A DNA stretch of 64,000 nt from Halomonas eurihalina (GTDB taxonomy: Bacteria > Pseudomonadota > Gammaproteobacteria > Pseudomonadales > Halomonadaceae). How positions within the stretch are numbered: position 1 is the first letter of the stretch; each line of letters opens with the position of its first letter. The stretch spans positions 62,001 to 126,000 of the forward strand of contig NZ_VTPU01000005.1 in NCBI RefSeq assembly GCF_008274785.1. Direction: 5' to 3'. The position numbers and the translations under genes are program-made. Below, piece after piece: positions 1 through 11,236 of this stretch. Below the pieces are notes generated by a model. The model was not told the origin of the DNA and made no database searches. It was given only the letters and a program-made list of their open reading frames with translations.

Positions 1-1389
1 CTCGAGTTCCTTGCCTCGCGTTTCCTGGACCCAGCGCAGCACAAAGCAGGCCGACAGCACGGCACACAAGGCATAGAAGCCATAGGCGCCCGCCAGGCCG
101 ATGGATGCCAGCATGATCGGGAAGGTCATGGTAATGCCGAAGTTGGCCAGCCACTGGAACAGCCCGGCGATGGCGAGTCCCGAACCACGCATCTGATTGG
201 GAAACATCTCGCCCAGCATTACCCACATCACCGGTCCCCAGGAGACGTTGAAGCTGAACACGTAGATATTGGCGGCCAGCAGGGCCAACACGCCCATGTC
301 GTCGCTGAGCTGCAGATTCCCGTCGACCATGGTTGCCGTGGAAAAGGCGAAGACCAGACAGGCCAGGGTAATGGCCATTCCCACCGAGCCGACCCACAGC
401 AGGGGCTTGCGGCCGATCTTGTCGATCAACGCGATTGCCAGCAGGCAAGCGCCGATGCTCACGGCCCCTGTGATCACGTTGATCAGCAGAGCATCGCCCT
501 CCGAGAAGCCTACCGATTGCCACAGCACTGCGCCGTAATAGAACACCACATTGATGCCTACCAGCTGCTGGAACACCGCCAGGCCGATACCGACCCAGAC
601 AATGCCATGCACCTTGCCGGTCGCGCGGTTGACCACATCGCTCAACCGCGGCTTGTGATCACGATCCAGGGTAGTGTGGATCTCATCGAGCTTGTCGCCG
701 ACCTCTTGCTCCGGCATCACCAGGCCCAGCACCCGGCGAGCTTCCGACTGTCGACCACTGCTGATCAAGTATCGCGGGCTCTCGGGGATGAACAGTAGCG
801 CCACCAGGAATACCGCCGCTGGCAGCAGTTCGATCCAGAACATCCAGCGCCAGGTGGCAAAGCCGAACCACAGCTCGGCGACCGCCGAACTCGAGACATA
901 GGCCAGCACGTAGTTGCTCAGAAAAGCCATGAACAAGCCGCCGATGATGGCCACCTGCTGGATGGTAGCCAGGCGACCGCGATACCTCGAGGGCGCCACT
1001 TCACTGATATAGGCCGGCGTCATCACACTGGCGGCCCCCACTGCCATGCCACCGAGGACGCGATAAACCACGAATTCCATCGAACCACCGGCGATTCCCG
1101 ACCCCCAGGCACTCACCAGGAAGAAAATCGCCGAAACGATCAATACCGTACGACGGCCAAAGCGGTCCGCCAGGCGACCGGCAAAGAAGGCACCGACGGC
1201 ACAGCCCAGCAGCATGGATGCCACGTTGAAGCCGGTACCGACACTGTCGGAATTGAAAGAGGATTGGAGACCATCGACCGTGCCGTTGATGACGCCACTA
1301 TCGAAGCCGAAGAGAAAGCCACCGATGGCGGCAATACAGCATATGATGAGTATATAGGCAGAACGACTGAGCGGTTTGCGATCCGTCAT
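1..1389 (-). CDS. Sugar porter family MFS transporter (3' end cut by window edge)
   Basis: Inner-membrane proton-coupled sugar importer of the sugar porter branch of the major facilitator superfamily. Relatives carry xylose, arabinose, galactose or glucose. Translation from the ATG at 1389 gives GGFLFGFDSGVINGT near the N-terminus, GRLADRFGRR in the loop 2-3 motif, PESPRYL in the central loop (about 780), DKIGRKPLL in the loop 8-9 motif (about 400) and VQETRGKELE at the window edge. The last matches the usual C-terminal PETKGK motif, so only a short tail is missing. It starts 75 bp after the LamB-type porin gene on the same strand and probably shares its transcript, pairing outer- and inner-membrane entry. 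The sugar itself is inferred from the neighbouring pentose genes. Confidence 0.9.
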   Translation of the reverse strand, partial: MTDRKPLSRSAYILIICCIAAIGGFLFGFDSGVINGTVDGLQSSFNSDSVGTGFNVASMLLGCAVGAFFAGRLADRFGRRTVLIVSAIFFLVSAWGSGIAGGSMEFVVYRVLGGMAVGAASVMTPAYISEVAPSRYRGRLATIQQVAIIGGLFMAFLSNYVLAYVSSSAVAELWFGFATWRWMFWIELLPAAVFLVALLFIPESPRYLISSGRQSEARRVLGLVMPEQEVGDKLDEIHTTLDRDHKPRLSDVVNRATGKVHGIVWVGIGLAVFQQLVGINVVFYYGAVLWQSVGFSEGDALLINVITGAVSIGACLLAIALIDKIGRKPLLWVGSVGMAITLACLVFAFSTATMVDGNLQLSDDMGVLALLAANIYVFSFNVSWGPVMWVMLGEMFPNQMRGSGLAIAGLFQWLANFGITMTFPIMLASIGLAGAYGFYALCAVLSACFVLRWVQETRGKELE

Positions 1390-1464
1390 GTTCAATCTCC
1401 AGAAAAAAGGGCGCCCGAGCCCAGGCACCAATATCGAAGCAACAGCAAGCAGGTCACGGGGCCA

Positions 1465-2829
<1,365 letters not shown>

Positions 2830-2851
2830 TCATTTGTACTTGTTTGAAGAA

Positions 2852-2872
2852 TTAGTAATTTTTCTAAACTAA
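2852..2872. promoter_or_regulatory. Predicted ROK-repressor operator upstream of the LamB-type gene
   Basis: Inverted repeat TTAGT-N11-ACTAA in an AT-rich stretch, 44 bp before the porin start. The same half-sites and spacing recur at 9636-9656 beside the ROK regulator gene, which is the reason for assigning it. Operators of ROK repressors such as XylR have similar TTAGTTTG-type arms. Confidence 0.6.
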
Positions 2873-2965
2873 GTATTCGAGTTATTGTTCGCTTATAGAC
2901 GAGCTCCTTCTATCGCATGGTGAATGGATTCGAGCATCATCACGGCTCGCACCCATATTCAGGGG

Positions 2966-4003
<1,038 letters not shown>

Positions 4004-4052
4004 GGGAACGTCTCGTCTTTGCGTCTATTTGTGATTATCCGGTGCGTGCCAT

Positions 4053-5660
4053 TCAGCGGTTTTCACGGCAATAGCGAAATCCAGAGAAATCCGCCGGAAT
4101 ACCGCGACCGCTGGTATCATGGGCCGCCATGCCCAGGAAGTTGCCGGTAAAATAGCCATGGGCACGGCCGCTTCCCTCGTCGGAGAGCAGGCTGGCATCG
4201 AGCACCGGGCCGACCGGCTGCCAGGCGGCGTCGCCCTGAGCGTAGCGGAACTGCAGCTCACCCTCGCGAATGTCGAGACCCAGGCGCACCGGCAAAGCAG
4301 GGTCGAGCACCACACCACCGGTATCGGCGATCTCCAGGTTGCCGCTCGGCCATGCATCACGGCAGTTCATCACGCTGAGCACCTTGTCGCCGTCATCCCC
4401 CCGGGTCACTGCCAGGTAATGGAACTTGAAACGGTTGTAGTAGGCGATCAGGCCAGCGAACTGTTGCAGGTCCTCCGGCTCGAACTCCAGCGTGGTTTCG
4501 GCGCTGCAGTGAATGCTGTCCTGGCGGCGCGCCACCAGGGCCTGCTCGAACCAGGAGCCCACCGACTCGCGCCCGAACAAGCGCAGGTAACCGGGACGTT
4601 CGCTCAACGAAAACAGCCGCTCGGGCTGAGGCGTGCGCAACCACTGGAAGGCCTGGGGCAGGGCGCCGGACGTAAAGTCATGGACCTCCTCGGCGGCCGG
4701 TGCCAGCTGCTCGCCCCCGGGCATCGACACCTCCAGAGCCGGTGTATTGCCGCCGTGAGCCAGGCGCAGCCAGCCATCGGCGCCCCACTCGGCCTTCTGG
4801 AGTGCCGTCTCGCGCCCCCGCGGCGAACGACGCGTGCCGGGCAGTGGCCGTCCACACAGGTGCACCATCCAGGTCTCGCCGCTTGGCGTGTCGACCAGAT
4901 CCGCGTGGCCGGCCCGCTGCAGCGAATTGTCCGGGTCCTGGCGCGAGCTCAGCACCGGGTTGTCGGGGTGCACTTCATAGGGGCCGGCAATCTCCCTCGC
5001 GCGAGCCATGGTCACGGCATGCTCGTAGCCGGTGCCGCCCTCGGCCACCAGCAGGTGGTACCAGCCATCGCGGCGATAGAGGTGCGGCCCCTCGGTGAGT
5101 TTCATCTCGGTGCCGGCGAAGATATTGCGGATGGGACCAACGAGTCGTTGCTGCTCGACGTCATACTCCTGGAGCAGGATGCCGCCGAAGCGGTCGCCCC
5201 CCTCACGCTGGCGATAATCCCACTGCAGGTTGAGCAGCCACTTGCGGCCGTCCTCGTCGTGGAACAGCGAGGGGTCGAAGCCGCTGGAATTCAGATAGAC
5301 CGGATCGCTCCAGGGCCCTTCGATGGAGGGTGCGGTGACCAGATAGTTGTGGCCATCCTTGAAGTTGCCCTCGTAGCGTTTCATGTCGGTGTAGATCAGC
5401 CAGAACAGGCCATCGGCGTAGCTCAGGCACGGCGCCCAGATTCCGCAGGAGTCGGGGTTGCCACGCATGTCGAGCTGGCTGGCCCGTGCGAGTGGCCGAC
5501 TGGCCAATTCCCAGTTGGCCAGGTCACGCGAGTGATGAATCTGTACACCCGGATACCACTCGAAGGTGGAAGTAGCGATGTAGTAATCCCCGCCAACCCG
5601 ACAGATGGAGGGATCCGGGTTGAAGCCGGGCAGAATCGGATTGCGAACCTTGTCTTTCAT
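4053..5660 (-). CDS. Glycoside hydrolase family 43 beta-xylosidase / arabinofuranosidase
   Basis: Inverting glycosidase, 535 residues, that releases pentoses from xylo- or arabino-oligosaccharides. It has no signal peptide, so it should act in the cytoplasm on sugars imported by the neighbouring ABC system. The five-blade propeller catalytic residues are visible: Asp16 in FNPDPSI (base), Asp129 in GFDPSLF (pKa modulator) and Glu190 in LTEGPHLY (acid). The length and the C-terminal beta-sandwich after about residue 320 fit the XynB-like two-domain subfamily. It lies between the inner permease gene (13 bp gap) and the ATPase gene, in the operon. Xylosidase and arabinofuranosidase activities cannot be separated by eye. 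Confidence 0.9.
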   Translation of the reverse strand: MKDKVRNPILPGFNPDPSICRVGGDYYIATSTFEWYPGVQIHHSRDLANWELASRPLARASQLDMRGNPDSCGIWAPCLSYADGLFWLIYTDMKRYEGNFKDGHNYLVTAPSIEGPWSDPVYLNSSGFDPSLFHDEDGRKWLLNLQWDYRQREGGDRFGGILLQEYDVEQQRLVGPIRNIFAGTEMKLTEGPHLYRRDGWYHLLVAEGGTGYEHAVTMARAREIAGPYEVHPDNPVLSSRQDPDNSLQRAGHADLVDTPSGETWMVHLCGRPLPGTRRSPRGRETALQKAEWGADGWLRLAHGGNTPALEVSMPGGEQLAPAAEEVHDFTSGALPQAFQWLRTPQPERLFSLSERPGYLRLFGRESVGSWFEQALVARRQDSIHCSAETTLEFEPEDLQQFAGLIAYYNRFKFHYLAVTRGDDGDKVLSVMNCRDAWPSGNLEIADTGGVVLDPALPVRLGLDIREGELQFRYAQGDAAWQPVGPVLDASLLSDEGSGRAHGYFTGNFLGMAAHDTSGRGIPADFSGFRYCRENR

Positions 5661-5672
5661 TCTTGGTATCCC

Positions 5673-6503
5673 TTATCCCTTGACGGAACCACCGGTGAGG
5701 CCAGCGACGATGTATTTCTGAGCCGCGAGGAAAAAGATCACGGCCGGCATGATCGTCAGGCTCACGAAGGCCAGAATCATGTTCCACTGGGTCAGGTACT
5801 CGCCCTGGAACTGCATCATGCCGAGCGACCAGGTATAGAGAGAACGATCATTGAGTACTACCAGCGGCAGCAGAAAGTTGTTCCAGCTCTGAACGAAGAC
5901 AAACACTCCCACGGTGGCCAGAATCGGCGTCGACAATGGCAGGGTGAATGACCAGAAAAAACGCAGGTAGCTGCAACCATCCACGTAGGCCGCCTCGAAC
6001 AGTTCACGGGGTAGCTGATCGAAGAACGCCTTGAACAGCAGGATCGCCAACGACAACCCGAAAGCTGTCTGCGGCAGGATGACTGCCCAGTAGCTGTCGA
6101 GCAGTCCCAGGTCACGCACCTTGATGAACAATGGCAGGATCGCCGCCGCGAAGGGAAACATCAGCCCCAGCAGCAGGTAGGAAAGGATCATTTTCGAGCC
6201 GAGGAAGCGAATCTGCGCAAACACATAGGCGGCCGCCGCCCCCACGACCAGCGTCAGCAGCACCGTCATCGAGGAAATGAAGAAAGAGTTGCCCAGATAG
6301 CGCCAGAAACTTCCATCAAGCAAGATGCTGAAGTAATGCTCCGGATTCCAGCTATCCGGCAACCAGAGTGGATTGGTTCGCAGCTCGGCGTTGGCCTTGA
6401 AACCACCGAAGAAGGAAGCCAGCAATGGGCCGATAACAAGGCCGGCCACCAGGATCAGCAGAATTACGCGCAGGGTATTGCGCGTCGTCGTCGCCCGATT
6501 CAT
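5673..6503 (-). CDS. Sugar ABC transporter permease, MalG type
   Basis: Six-helix inner-membrane permease of the CUT1 carbohydrate importer family, 276 residues. The EAA coupling motif reads ELFEAAYVDGCSYLRFF, contacting the MalK-type ATPase, and the C-terminus (YIVAGLTGGSVKG) is typical of MalG partners. It overlaps the end of the MalF-type permease gene by 4 bp, indicating translational coupling. With that permease it forms the membrane channel for the solute delivered by the periplasmic binding protein encoded upstream. Confidence 0.92.
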   Translation of the reverse strand: MNRATTTRNTLRVILLILVAGLVIGPLLASFFGGFKANAELRTNPLWLPDSWNPEHYFSILLDGSFWRYLGNSFFISSMTVLLTLVVGAAAAYVFAQIRFLGSKMILSYLLLGLMFPFAAAILPLFIKVRDLGLLDSYWAVILPQTAFGLSLAILLFKAFFDQLPRELFEAAYVDGCSYLRFFWSFTLPLSTPILATVGVFVFVQSWNNFLLPLVVLNDRSLYTWSLGMMQFQGEYLTQWNMILAFVSLTIMPAVIFFLAAQKYIVAGLTGGSVKG

Positions 6504-7444
6504 GCCTTCCCCTCCTTGTTGCCGGTAGTACGCTGATAGAAGAAGGCGATACCGATGGCCAGCACGAACAACACCACGGCGGCGGCGCTACCGAAGCCGA
6601 TATTCAGCCGCGACAAACCGAAGGTATAGAGATAGGTCACGATAGTGTGGGTTGTATTCGAAGGCCCGCCGTTGGTCAGCGGAATGATGATGTCGAAGAT
6701 CTGCAGCGAACCGATGATGGCGAAGAAGCCGCTCACCACCAGGGCGTGCTTGATCATCGGAATCTGCACGTGGCGAGCTATCTGGCGCGGCTTGGCCCCT
6801 TCCAGCTTGGCCGCCTCGATCAGATCCTCGGGGACGCTCTGTAGCGCGGCGATGTAGATCATCATGTGAAAGCCGAAATACTTCCAGACGATGACCGTCA
6901 TGATCGCCGGAAAGGCCCATTGCCGGTCGGCCAGCACATAGATGGATTCCTGATCCAGCGACTGGAGAATCGACGCGGTAATGCCATAGTCGCCGTCGAA
7001 GACGAAGCTCCAGATCAGGCCGGCCGCCACTTCGGCCAGGATATAGGGCAGAAAGAACACCAGCCGGAACAAGGTATTGGTCGGTGTCTTGCGGTATACC
7101 AGCAGCGCCAGGCCCAGGGCGAGCGGCATCTGGATGACCAGAGAGACGATTATCAGCTTGGCGGTATTCCACAACGCCGTATGGAACACGGAATGATCGA
7201 GCAGCCGCTGGTAGTTCTGGGTACCGACGAAGTCGGAAGGCGATCCATAGCCGTTCCACGAGAAGCCGCTGTAAAAGGCCGCATCGATCAGCGGCAAAAT
7301 GACGAACAAAGAGAAGAGAATCAATGCCGGTGGCAGCAGGATAAGCACGGCCGATAGCTTGCCGCTGACCACATTCTTCTTGATGCGATCCGCCGTGCCC
7401 CGTTTACGCACGGCGGGGGGATTTATCGTTGTCATGCTGAACAT
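6500..7444 (-). CDS. Sugar ABC transporter permease, MalF type
   Basis: Partner inner-membrane permease, 314 residues, with about six membrane helices after a positively charged cytoplasmic N-terminus (RKRGTADRIKKN). The EAA motif is EAAKLEGAKPRQIARHVQIP, followed by the helices that build the CUT1 channel. The start may instead be the ATG at 7435 (MTTINPP); no strong ribosome site decides it. A perfect hairpin at 7482-7499 separates it from the more highly needed binding-protein gene upstream. Confidence 0.9.
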   Translation of the reverse strand: MFSMTTINPPAVRKRGTADRIKKNVVSGKLSAVLILLPPALILFSLFVILPLIDAAFYSGFSWNGYGSPSDFVGTQNYQRLLDHSVFHTALWNTAKLIIVSLVIQMPLALGLALLVYRKTPTNTLFRLVFFLPYILAEVAAGLIWSFVFDGDYGITASILQSLDQESIYVLADRQWAFPAIMTVIVWKYFGFHMMIYIAALQSVPEDLIEAAKLEGAKPRQIARHVQIPMIKHALVVSGFFAIIGSLQIFDIIIPLTNGGPSNTTHTIVTYLYTFGLSRLNIGFGSAAAVVLFVLAIGIAFFYQRTTGNKEGKA

Positions 7445-7481
7445 CCATCCCGAAGCGGGGGTAGCGAAGGAGGATAGCGTG

Positions 7482-7499
7482 CCGGTGACTTGTCACCGG
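7482..7499 (-). terminator. Intercistronic hairpin between binding-protein and permease genes
   Basis: Perfect inverted repeat CCGGTGAC/GTCACCGG with a TT centre, lying between the stop of the binding-protein gene (7519) and the start of the first permease. There is no long T-run after it, so partial attenuation or 3'-end mRNA protection is more likely than full termination. Confidence 0.5.
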
Positions 7500-7518
7500 T
7501 CACGCGAACAGGCTCCGA

Positions 7519-8808
7519 TTACCGGAATTGCCAGGCCTCGGCGACCCGATCGACCGCCTCCTCCGGCGTGATCACTCCCTGGGCCAGATCGGTACTGATA
7601 TTGTTGACGGTCGCGCCAACGGAGGTCCCCAGCGCCTGGTCGAGAAATACCTGGTGAAACGTCGAGTCTGCGAGAATTTCAGCCACCTTGCGGGCATAAG
7701 GTGTTGCGAGCGCTTCTTCGGAACCTTTGGCCACCGGCACGAAAATGCCGCGCTTCGCCGCCTTGCGCTGATTTTCCTCATTGAGCAGAAAACGCAGGAA
7801 GTCGACCGCTTCGTCAGAGGCTCCCTCGGTAACGGCAAAGCCATTCATGCCACCGAAGCTATGGTCATTACCGGCGCCTCCCTCGACATCCGGAAAACGG
7901 ATGAACTCCAGATCCTCATCCGGCACGCCCTCGCCGCTCATCGAGCGTTCCTTCGAGGGGATATAGTCCCAGTCCCCCATCAGGTGCAGGGCCGCTTCCC
8001 CGTCTCCGAACATGGCACTGGCGCGCTCGTAGGTAGTCGACATGAAGCCCGATTGGAAGGGTTCGAGTTCTGCGAACTCCTGGAGCATTTCGCCGGCACG
8101 GACGAAACTCTCATTGGTAAAGCCACCATCGTCACCGGCCTTGGCCGCCTCGATGCCGTCACCACCCACCAGACGGGTCGCCAGGTAACCCCAGTAGAAA
8201 TGCATCGGCCAACCGTCCTTGGCACCGACCACCGCTGGCGTGATGCCCTGCTCACGCAGTGCCACCACGGCCGACTCGAGGTCCTGCCAGGTCTCGATCT
8301 CATCAATGTCGACACCCGCCTGCTCGGTCAGGGCCGTGTTGGCCCAGAAACCCACCACCGTGGCGTAGAGAGGCGCGCCGTAAATCCGCCCATTCAGGGT
8401 AAAGGTGCTTACCGCCGATTCCGGATAGAGCTCCTTCCAGCCGTCCTTCATGGGTTCGGTCAGATCACGCACGAAGCCGGCTTCCACCTTGTCACGCAGC
8501 CCCTCGCCGCCCCAGCTATAGAAGATATCGGGGCGCTGTTCGGACTGTAATAACGTCGGCAGGCGCGTCTTGTAGGCCTCGTTGGCGATGTAGTCGAACT
8601 CGACGTTGACCTCCGGGTGCTGTGCTTCGTACTCGGCCACGACCTCGTCGTAGTACTGCTTCTCGGCATCACTCACCTCGACCCGCAGTACCTTGACCGT
8701 GGTATCGGCGGCGGCCGCGATGGAGCCCAGTGCCGAAACAGCGGCGATCGCCGCCACCAGACAACGGCGACGGGAATGTCCTCCTGTGAACTGACGCAAT
8801 GCATTCAT
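7519..8808 (-). CDS. Sugar ABC transporter substrate-binding protein
   Basis: Periplasmic binding protein of the MalE-like cluster B family, 429 residues. The N-terminus has RRR followed by a hydrophobic core and an AAAAD cleavage region around residue 36. The body shows the family pattern PDIFYSWGGEGL, GRIYGAPLY and MGDWDYIP. The ATG at 8808 is preferred to an upstream start because AAGGAG lies 8 nt before it. It follows the SDR gene by 45 bp and precedes both permeases. The ligand is unknown; a short xylan- or arabinan-derived oligosaccharide is inferred from the GH43 enzyme in the operon. Confidence 0.92.
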   Translation of the reverse strand: MNALRQFTGGHSRRRCLVAAIAAVSALGSIAAAADTTVKVLRVEVSDAEKQYYDEVVAEYEAQHPEVNVEFDYIANEAYKTRLPTLLQSEQRPDIFYSWGGEGLRDKVEAGFVRDLTEPMKDGWKELYPESAVSTFTLNGRIYGAPLYATVVGFWANTALTEQAGVDIDEIETWQDLESAVVALREQGITPAVVGAKDGWPMHFYWGYLATRLVGGDGIEAAKAGDDGGFTNESFVRAGEMLQEFAELEPFQSGFMSTTYERASAMFGDGEAALHLMGDWDYIPSKERSMSGEGVPDEDLEFIRFPDVEGGAGNDHSFGGMNGFAVTEGASDEAVDFLRFLLNEENQRKAAKRGIFVPVAKGSEEALATPYARKVAEILADSTFHQVFLDQALGTSVGATVNNISTDLAQGVITPEEAVDRVAEAWQFR

Positions 8809-8853
8809 GACGTTCTCCTTTGTTGTGTTATCGGAGTCTTGGTACATGGGAGA

Positions 8854-9624
8854 TCAGCCCCAGCCTCCATCGACGGCGAGCTCCTGGCCGGAAATCGCTT
8901 GGCTATCGGTACTGGCCAGAAACAGCACGGCCGGTGCGACATGATGGGCTTCCAGCCGGAATTTCAAGGATTGGCGCTCCTGGATCGAGGCCTCTTCTTC
9001 GGGACCGATCCACTTCTCCAGTTGCCGTTCGGTGATGATTGAGCCGGGTACCAGGGTATTGACGCGAATATTGTGAGGGCCCAGATCGCGAGCCAGGCTG
9101 CGAGTCAGGCCGTGTACCGCCGCCTTGGCGGTCATGTAGCAGGAGAGATCCCCCAGCGCCATGCGCACGCTGATCGAGCCGAAATTGATGACCGAGCCGC
9201 CACCCGCCTCGATCATCTGATGGGCCGCCGCTTGAGCAGCGAAAAACATCGGCCGCAAGTTGAGCGACATTCGCTCGTCCCAGTAATCGACATCGATGTC
9301 GTCCCAGGAATGCCGGTCATCGTTGGCGGCATTGTTCACCAATGTCCGGATCGCTCCCAGCGTCTGGCCCACTTCGGCGATGACCGCCTGCAAGGCCGCA
9401 ACGTCGCGGATATCACAGTGGTAATAGTGCGGCGCCCTCCCGGTTTCCGCCTTCAACTCCTCGACCAGCGCCTGGCTGGCGGCATCATCGATATCGACAA
9501 AGGCAACCACAGCACCTTGGCCATGAAAGGCTCGGGTCAGTCCCGCACCAATGCCACTGCCGCCACCGGTGATGAACACCACTCGCTGCTCCAGGCTGGG
9601 GTAACGCCCCGCGTCCTCACTCAT
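8854..9624 (-). CDS. SDR-family sugar 1-dehydrogenase (predicted)
   Basis: Classical short-chain dehydrogenase/reductase, 256 residues, NAD(P)-dependent and cytoplasmic. The cofactor loop GGGSGIG is at residues 20-26, LVNNAA at 95-100, the catalytic serine is in INFGSIS (about 150) and the active-site pair is Tyr163 and Lys167 in YMTAK. Being first in the pentose ABC operon, with an AraD1-type dehydratase nearby, it is likely a D-xylose or L-arabinose (or galactose) 1-dehydrogenase producing the aldonolactone. The family and catalytic residues are seen; the substrate is inferred. A ROK-type operator lies 12 bp upstream of the start. Confidence 0.85.
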   Translation of the reverse strand: MSEDAGRYPSLEQRVVFITGGGSGIGAGLTRAFHGQGAVVAFVDIDDAASQALVEELKAETGRAPHYYHCDIRDVAALQAVIAEVGQTLGAIRTLVNNAANDDRHSWDDIDVDYWDERMSLNLRPMFFAAQAAAHQMIEAGGGSVINFGSISVRMALGDLSCYMTAKAAVHGLTRSLARDLGPHNIRVNTLVPGSIITERQLEKWIGPEEEASIQERQSLKFRLEAHHVAPAVLFLASTDSQAISGQELAVDGGWG

Positions 9625-9635
9625 CTTCGCTCCAC

Positions 9636-9656
9636 TTAGTTTTATCTATTTACTAA
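9636..9656. promoter_or_regulatory. Predicted ROK-repressor operator between SDR operon and ROK gene
   Basis: TTAGT-N11-ACTAA, an inverted repeat immediately upstream of the SDR start and in the gap shared with the divergent ROK regulator. Arms and spacing equal those at 2852-2872. The position suggests it blocks the SDR-ABC operon promoter and possibly tunes the regulator itself. The rest of the 285-bp gap shows no gene. Confidence 0.65.
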
Positions 9657-9909
9657 CTAGGCAGAATGGTCACCTGCCACTCGAGACTCAATGAGACTTT
9701 GGTAGACGTGCAGCAAGACCCGGTCAAACCCGATACAATCGATAGCCGACACATCATTCGGCAACGGCGTTGCTGTATCGACTGACGGGGACATTCGTTC
9801 ACCTTGATTACCAAGGCCATTCGTCGAGTTCGAGCTTGAAGCCCCATGGCACTGGCCACAGAGGAACCAGGGCGACTCACGCAACGCCGGCAAACCATGG
9901 AAAGCGCCC

Positions 9910-11109
9910 ATGCCCACCAGTTTTCAGCCTCACCGGTCAGGCGATCTCCACTTCCTCAAACGGCTCAATCGCAGCGCCATTCTGGAGCTGGTTCGCCGCT
10001 CTCCCGGCCTGACGCGCGCCGACATCGCGAGCCAGGCCCAATTGACGAAGGCGACGGTGGGTAGCGGCGTGCAGTCACTGCTCAAGCAGGGGTGGCTACG
10101 TGAAGGGGAACTGCAGAAGAGCAGCGGGGGACGCCCCGGCCGCGCCCTGCATCTCGATGAGCAACGCTTTGCGATTCTCGGCGCCGAAGTCGGCGTACAC
10201 GGCCTGCGCCTGGTGGCCTGCACGCTCTCGGGACGGATACTGGCCAGTCACCACGAGCGGTTGTCGCCTTCGTCGCCCGAGGTGACGGCTGAGTTGCTCG
10301 CCGGCCTGCTGAAAACACTGCAGCAATCTCCGGCACTCGCTGGCTACCACCTCCTCGGGCTCGGCGTCGCCCTGCCCGGCCCCGTCGCGCCCAACGCCCC
10401 CTTGCTACGCGTGGCACCGAACCTGGGATGGAAAGACATCCGCTTTCTCGATCTGCTGCGCTCTCACCTACCTCAGCTGGAAGGCGCCTGGTTGATGGAC
10501 AATGAGGCCAAGTCGGCGGCCTTCGGGGAGTTCTATTTCCGGACTGGCCAGGTACCCGATTCCCTGATTTACGTCAGCGCCGGCACCGGCATCGGCAGCG
10601 GCATGATCGAGGGCAACCAGCCGCTGCTCTCCCGAGGCTTCCAGGGGCTGGCCGGAGAAATCGGTCATACCGTCCTGCAGCCCGGCGGCCTCTACTGTCA
10701 CTGCGGCAATCGCGGCTGCGCAGAGACGCTGGTCAGCGGCTGGTCGATCCGTGCCGCCCTGGGTGTCGCCGAGGACGAGGACCTTCTCGAGGCCCTGCGG
10801 CCACGGCTGCACGAAGAAGCCGTCCAGCTCACGCTGCGGCGTGCAGGCGAGGCACTGGGAACCCTGTTGCTCAACCTCCACCATACCCAGAACCCTTCCG
10901 AGCTTGTGCTGGGAGGATCGCTGGTCCAGTTGGGCGCATCCTTCCTCGATCCGGCCCTGTCATATTTCAAGGCCCACCAGAACCGGCTCCTGGGCTCCTC
11001 CCAGCAAGTCCCCCTCCGCGTCATCGACGACTCCACCTTCATCGCCGCCCGCGGTGCTGCCGCCCAGGTGCTCGCCCACGTCATCCATGGTCCCAGCGAT
11101 CTCATCTGA
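9910..11109 (+). CDS. ROK family transcriptional repressor (NagC/XylR type)
   Basis: Sugar-responsive repressor, 399 residues. The N-terminal winged helix-turn-helix spans about residues 10-75 (LTRADIASQAQLTKATVG), followed by a ROK sugar-kinase-like domain. The effector and zinc region shows LAGEIGHTVLQPGG and then CHCGNRGCAE, the CxCGxxGCxE zinc motif. It is divergent from the SDR-ABC operon and upstream of the FAH gene. Predicted targets are the TTAGT-N11-ACTAA sites at 2852, 9636 and a weaker one at 11183, with a pentose or its derivative as inducer. Target and inducer are inference. Confidence 0.9.
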   Translation: MPTSFQPHRSGDLHFLKRLNRSAILELVRRSPGLTRADIASQAQLTKATVGSGVQSLLKQGWLREGELQKSSGGRPGRALHLDEQRFAILGAEVGVHGLRLVACTLSGRILASHHERLSPSSPEVTAELLAGLLKTLQQSPALAGYHLLGLGVALPGPVAPNAPLLRVAPNLGWKDIRFLDLLRSHLPQLEGAWLMDNEAKSAAFGEFYFRTGQVPDSLIYVSAGTGIGSGMIEGNQPLLSRGFQGLAGEIGHTVLQPGGLYCHCGNRGCAETLVSGWSIRAALGVAEDEDLLEALRPRLHEEAVQLTLRRAGEALGTLLLNLHHTQNPSELVLGGSLVQLGASFLDPALSYFKAHQNRLLGSSQQVPLRVIDDSTFIAARGAAAQVLAHVIHGPSDLI

Positions 11110-11182
11110 GGAACTGCCATCCACGAAAGTCTCACTCGTCGAGCCAGTAAACGGCTTGAACTTTCCCGCCCCGCCATTCAAC

Positions 11183-11203
11183 ATCGTAAAGAGAATAAAC
11201 TAA
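11183..11203. promoter_or_regulatory. Weaker ROK-type operator upstream of the FAH gene
   Basis: ATCGT-N11-ACTAA, with one perfect arm and one arm matching 3 of 5 positions of the sites at 2852 and 9636. On the minus strand the match extends to TTAGTTTA. It lies 34 bp before the GTG start at 11237. Less certain than the other two. Confidence 0.4.
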
Positions 11204-11236
11204 CAAGCATCCTATCATGGCCAGCGAGGTAACTCC

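Noticed and set aside
9653-9909. Short open frames in the SDR-ROK gap as genes
   Set aside because: They overlap the predicted operator and promoter, lack ribosome sites and resemble no family.
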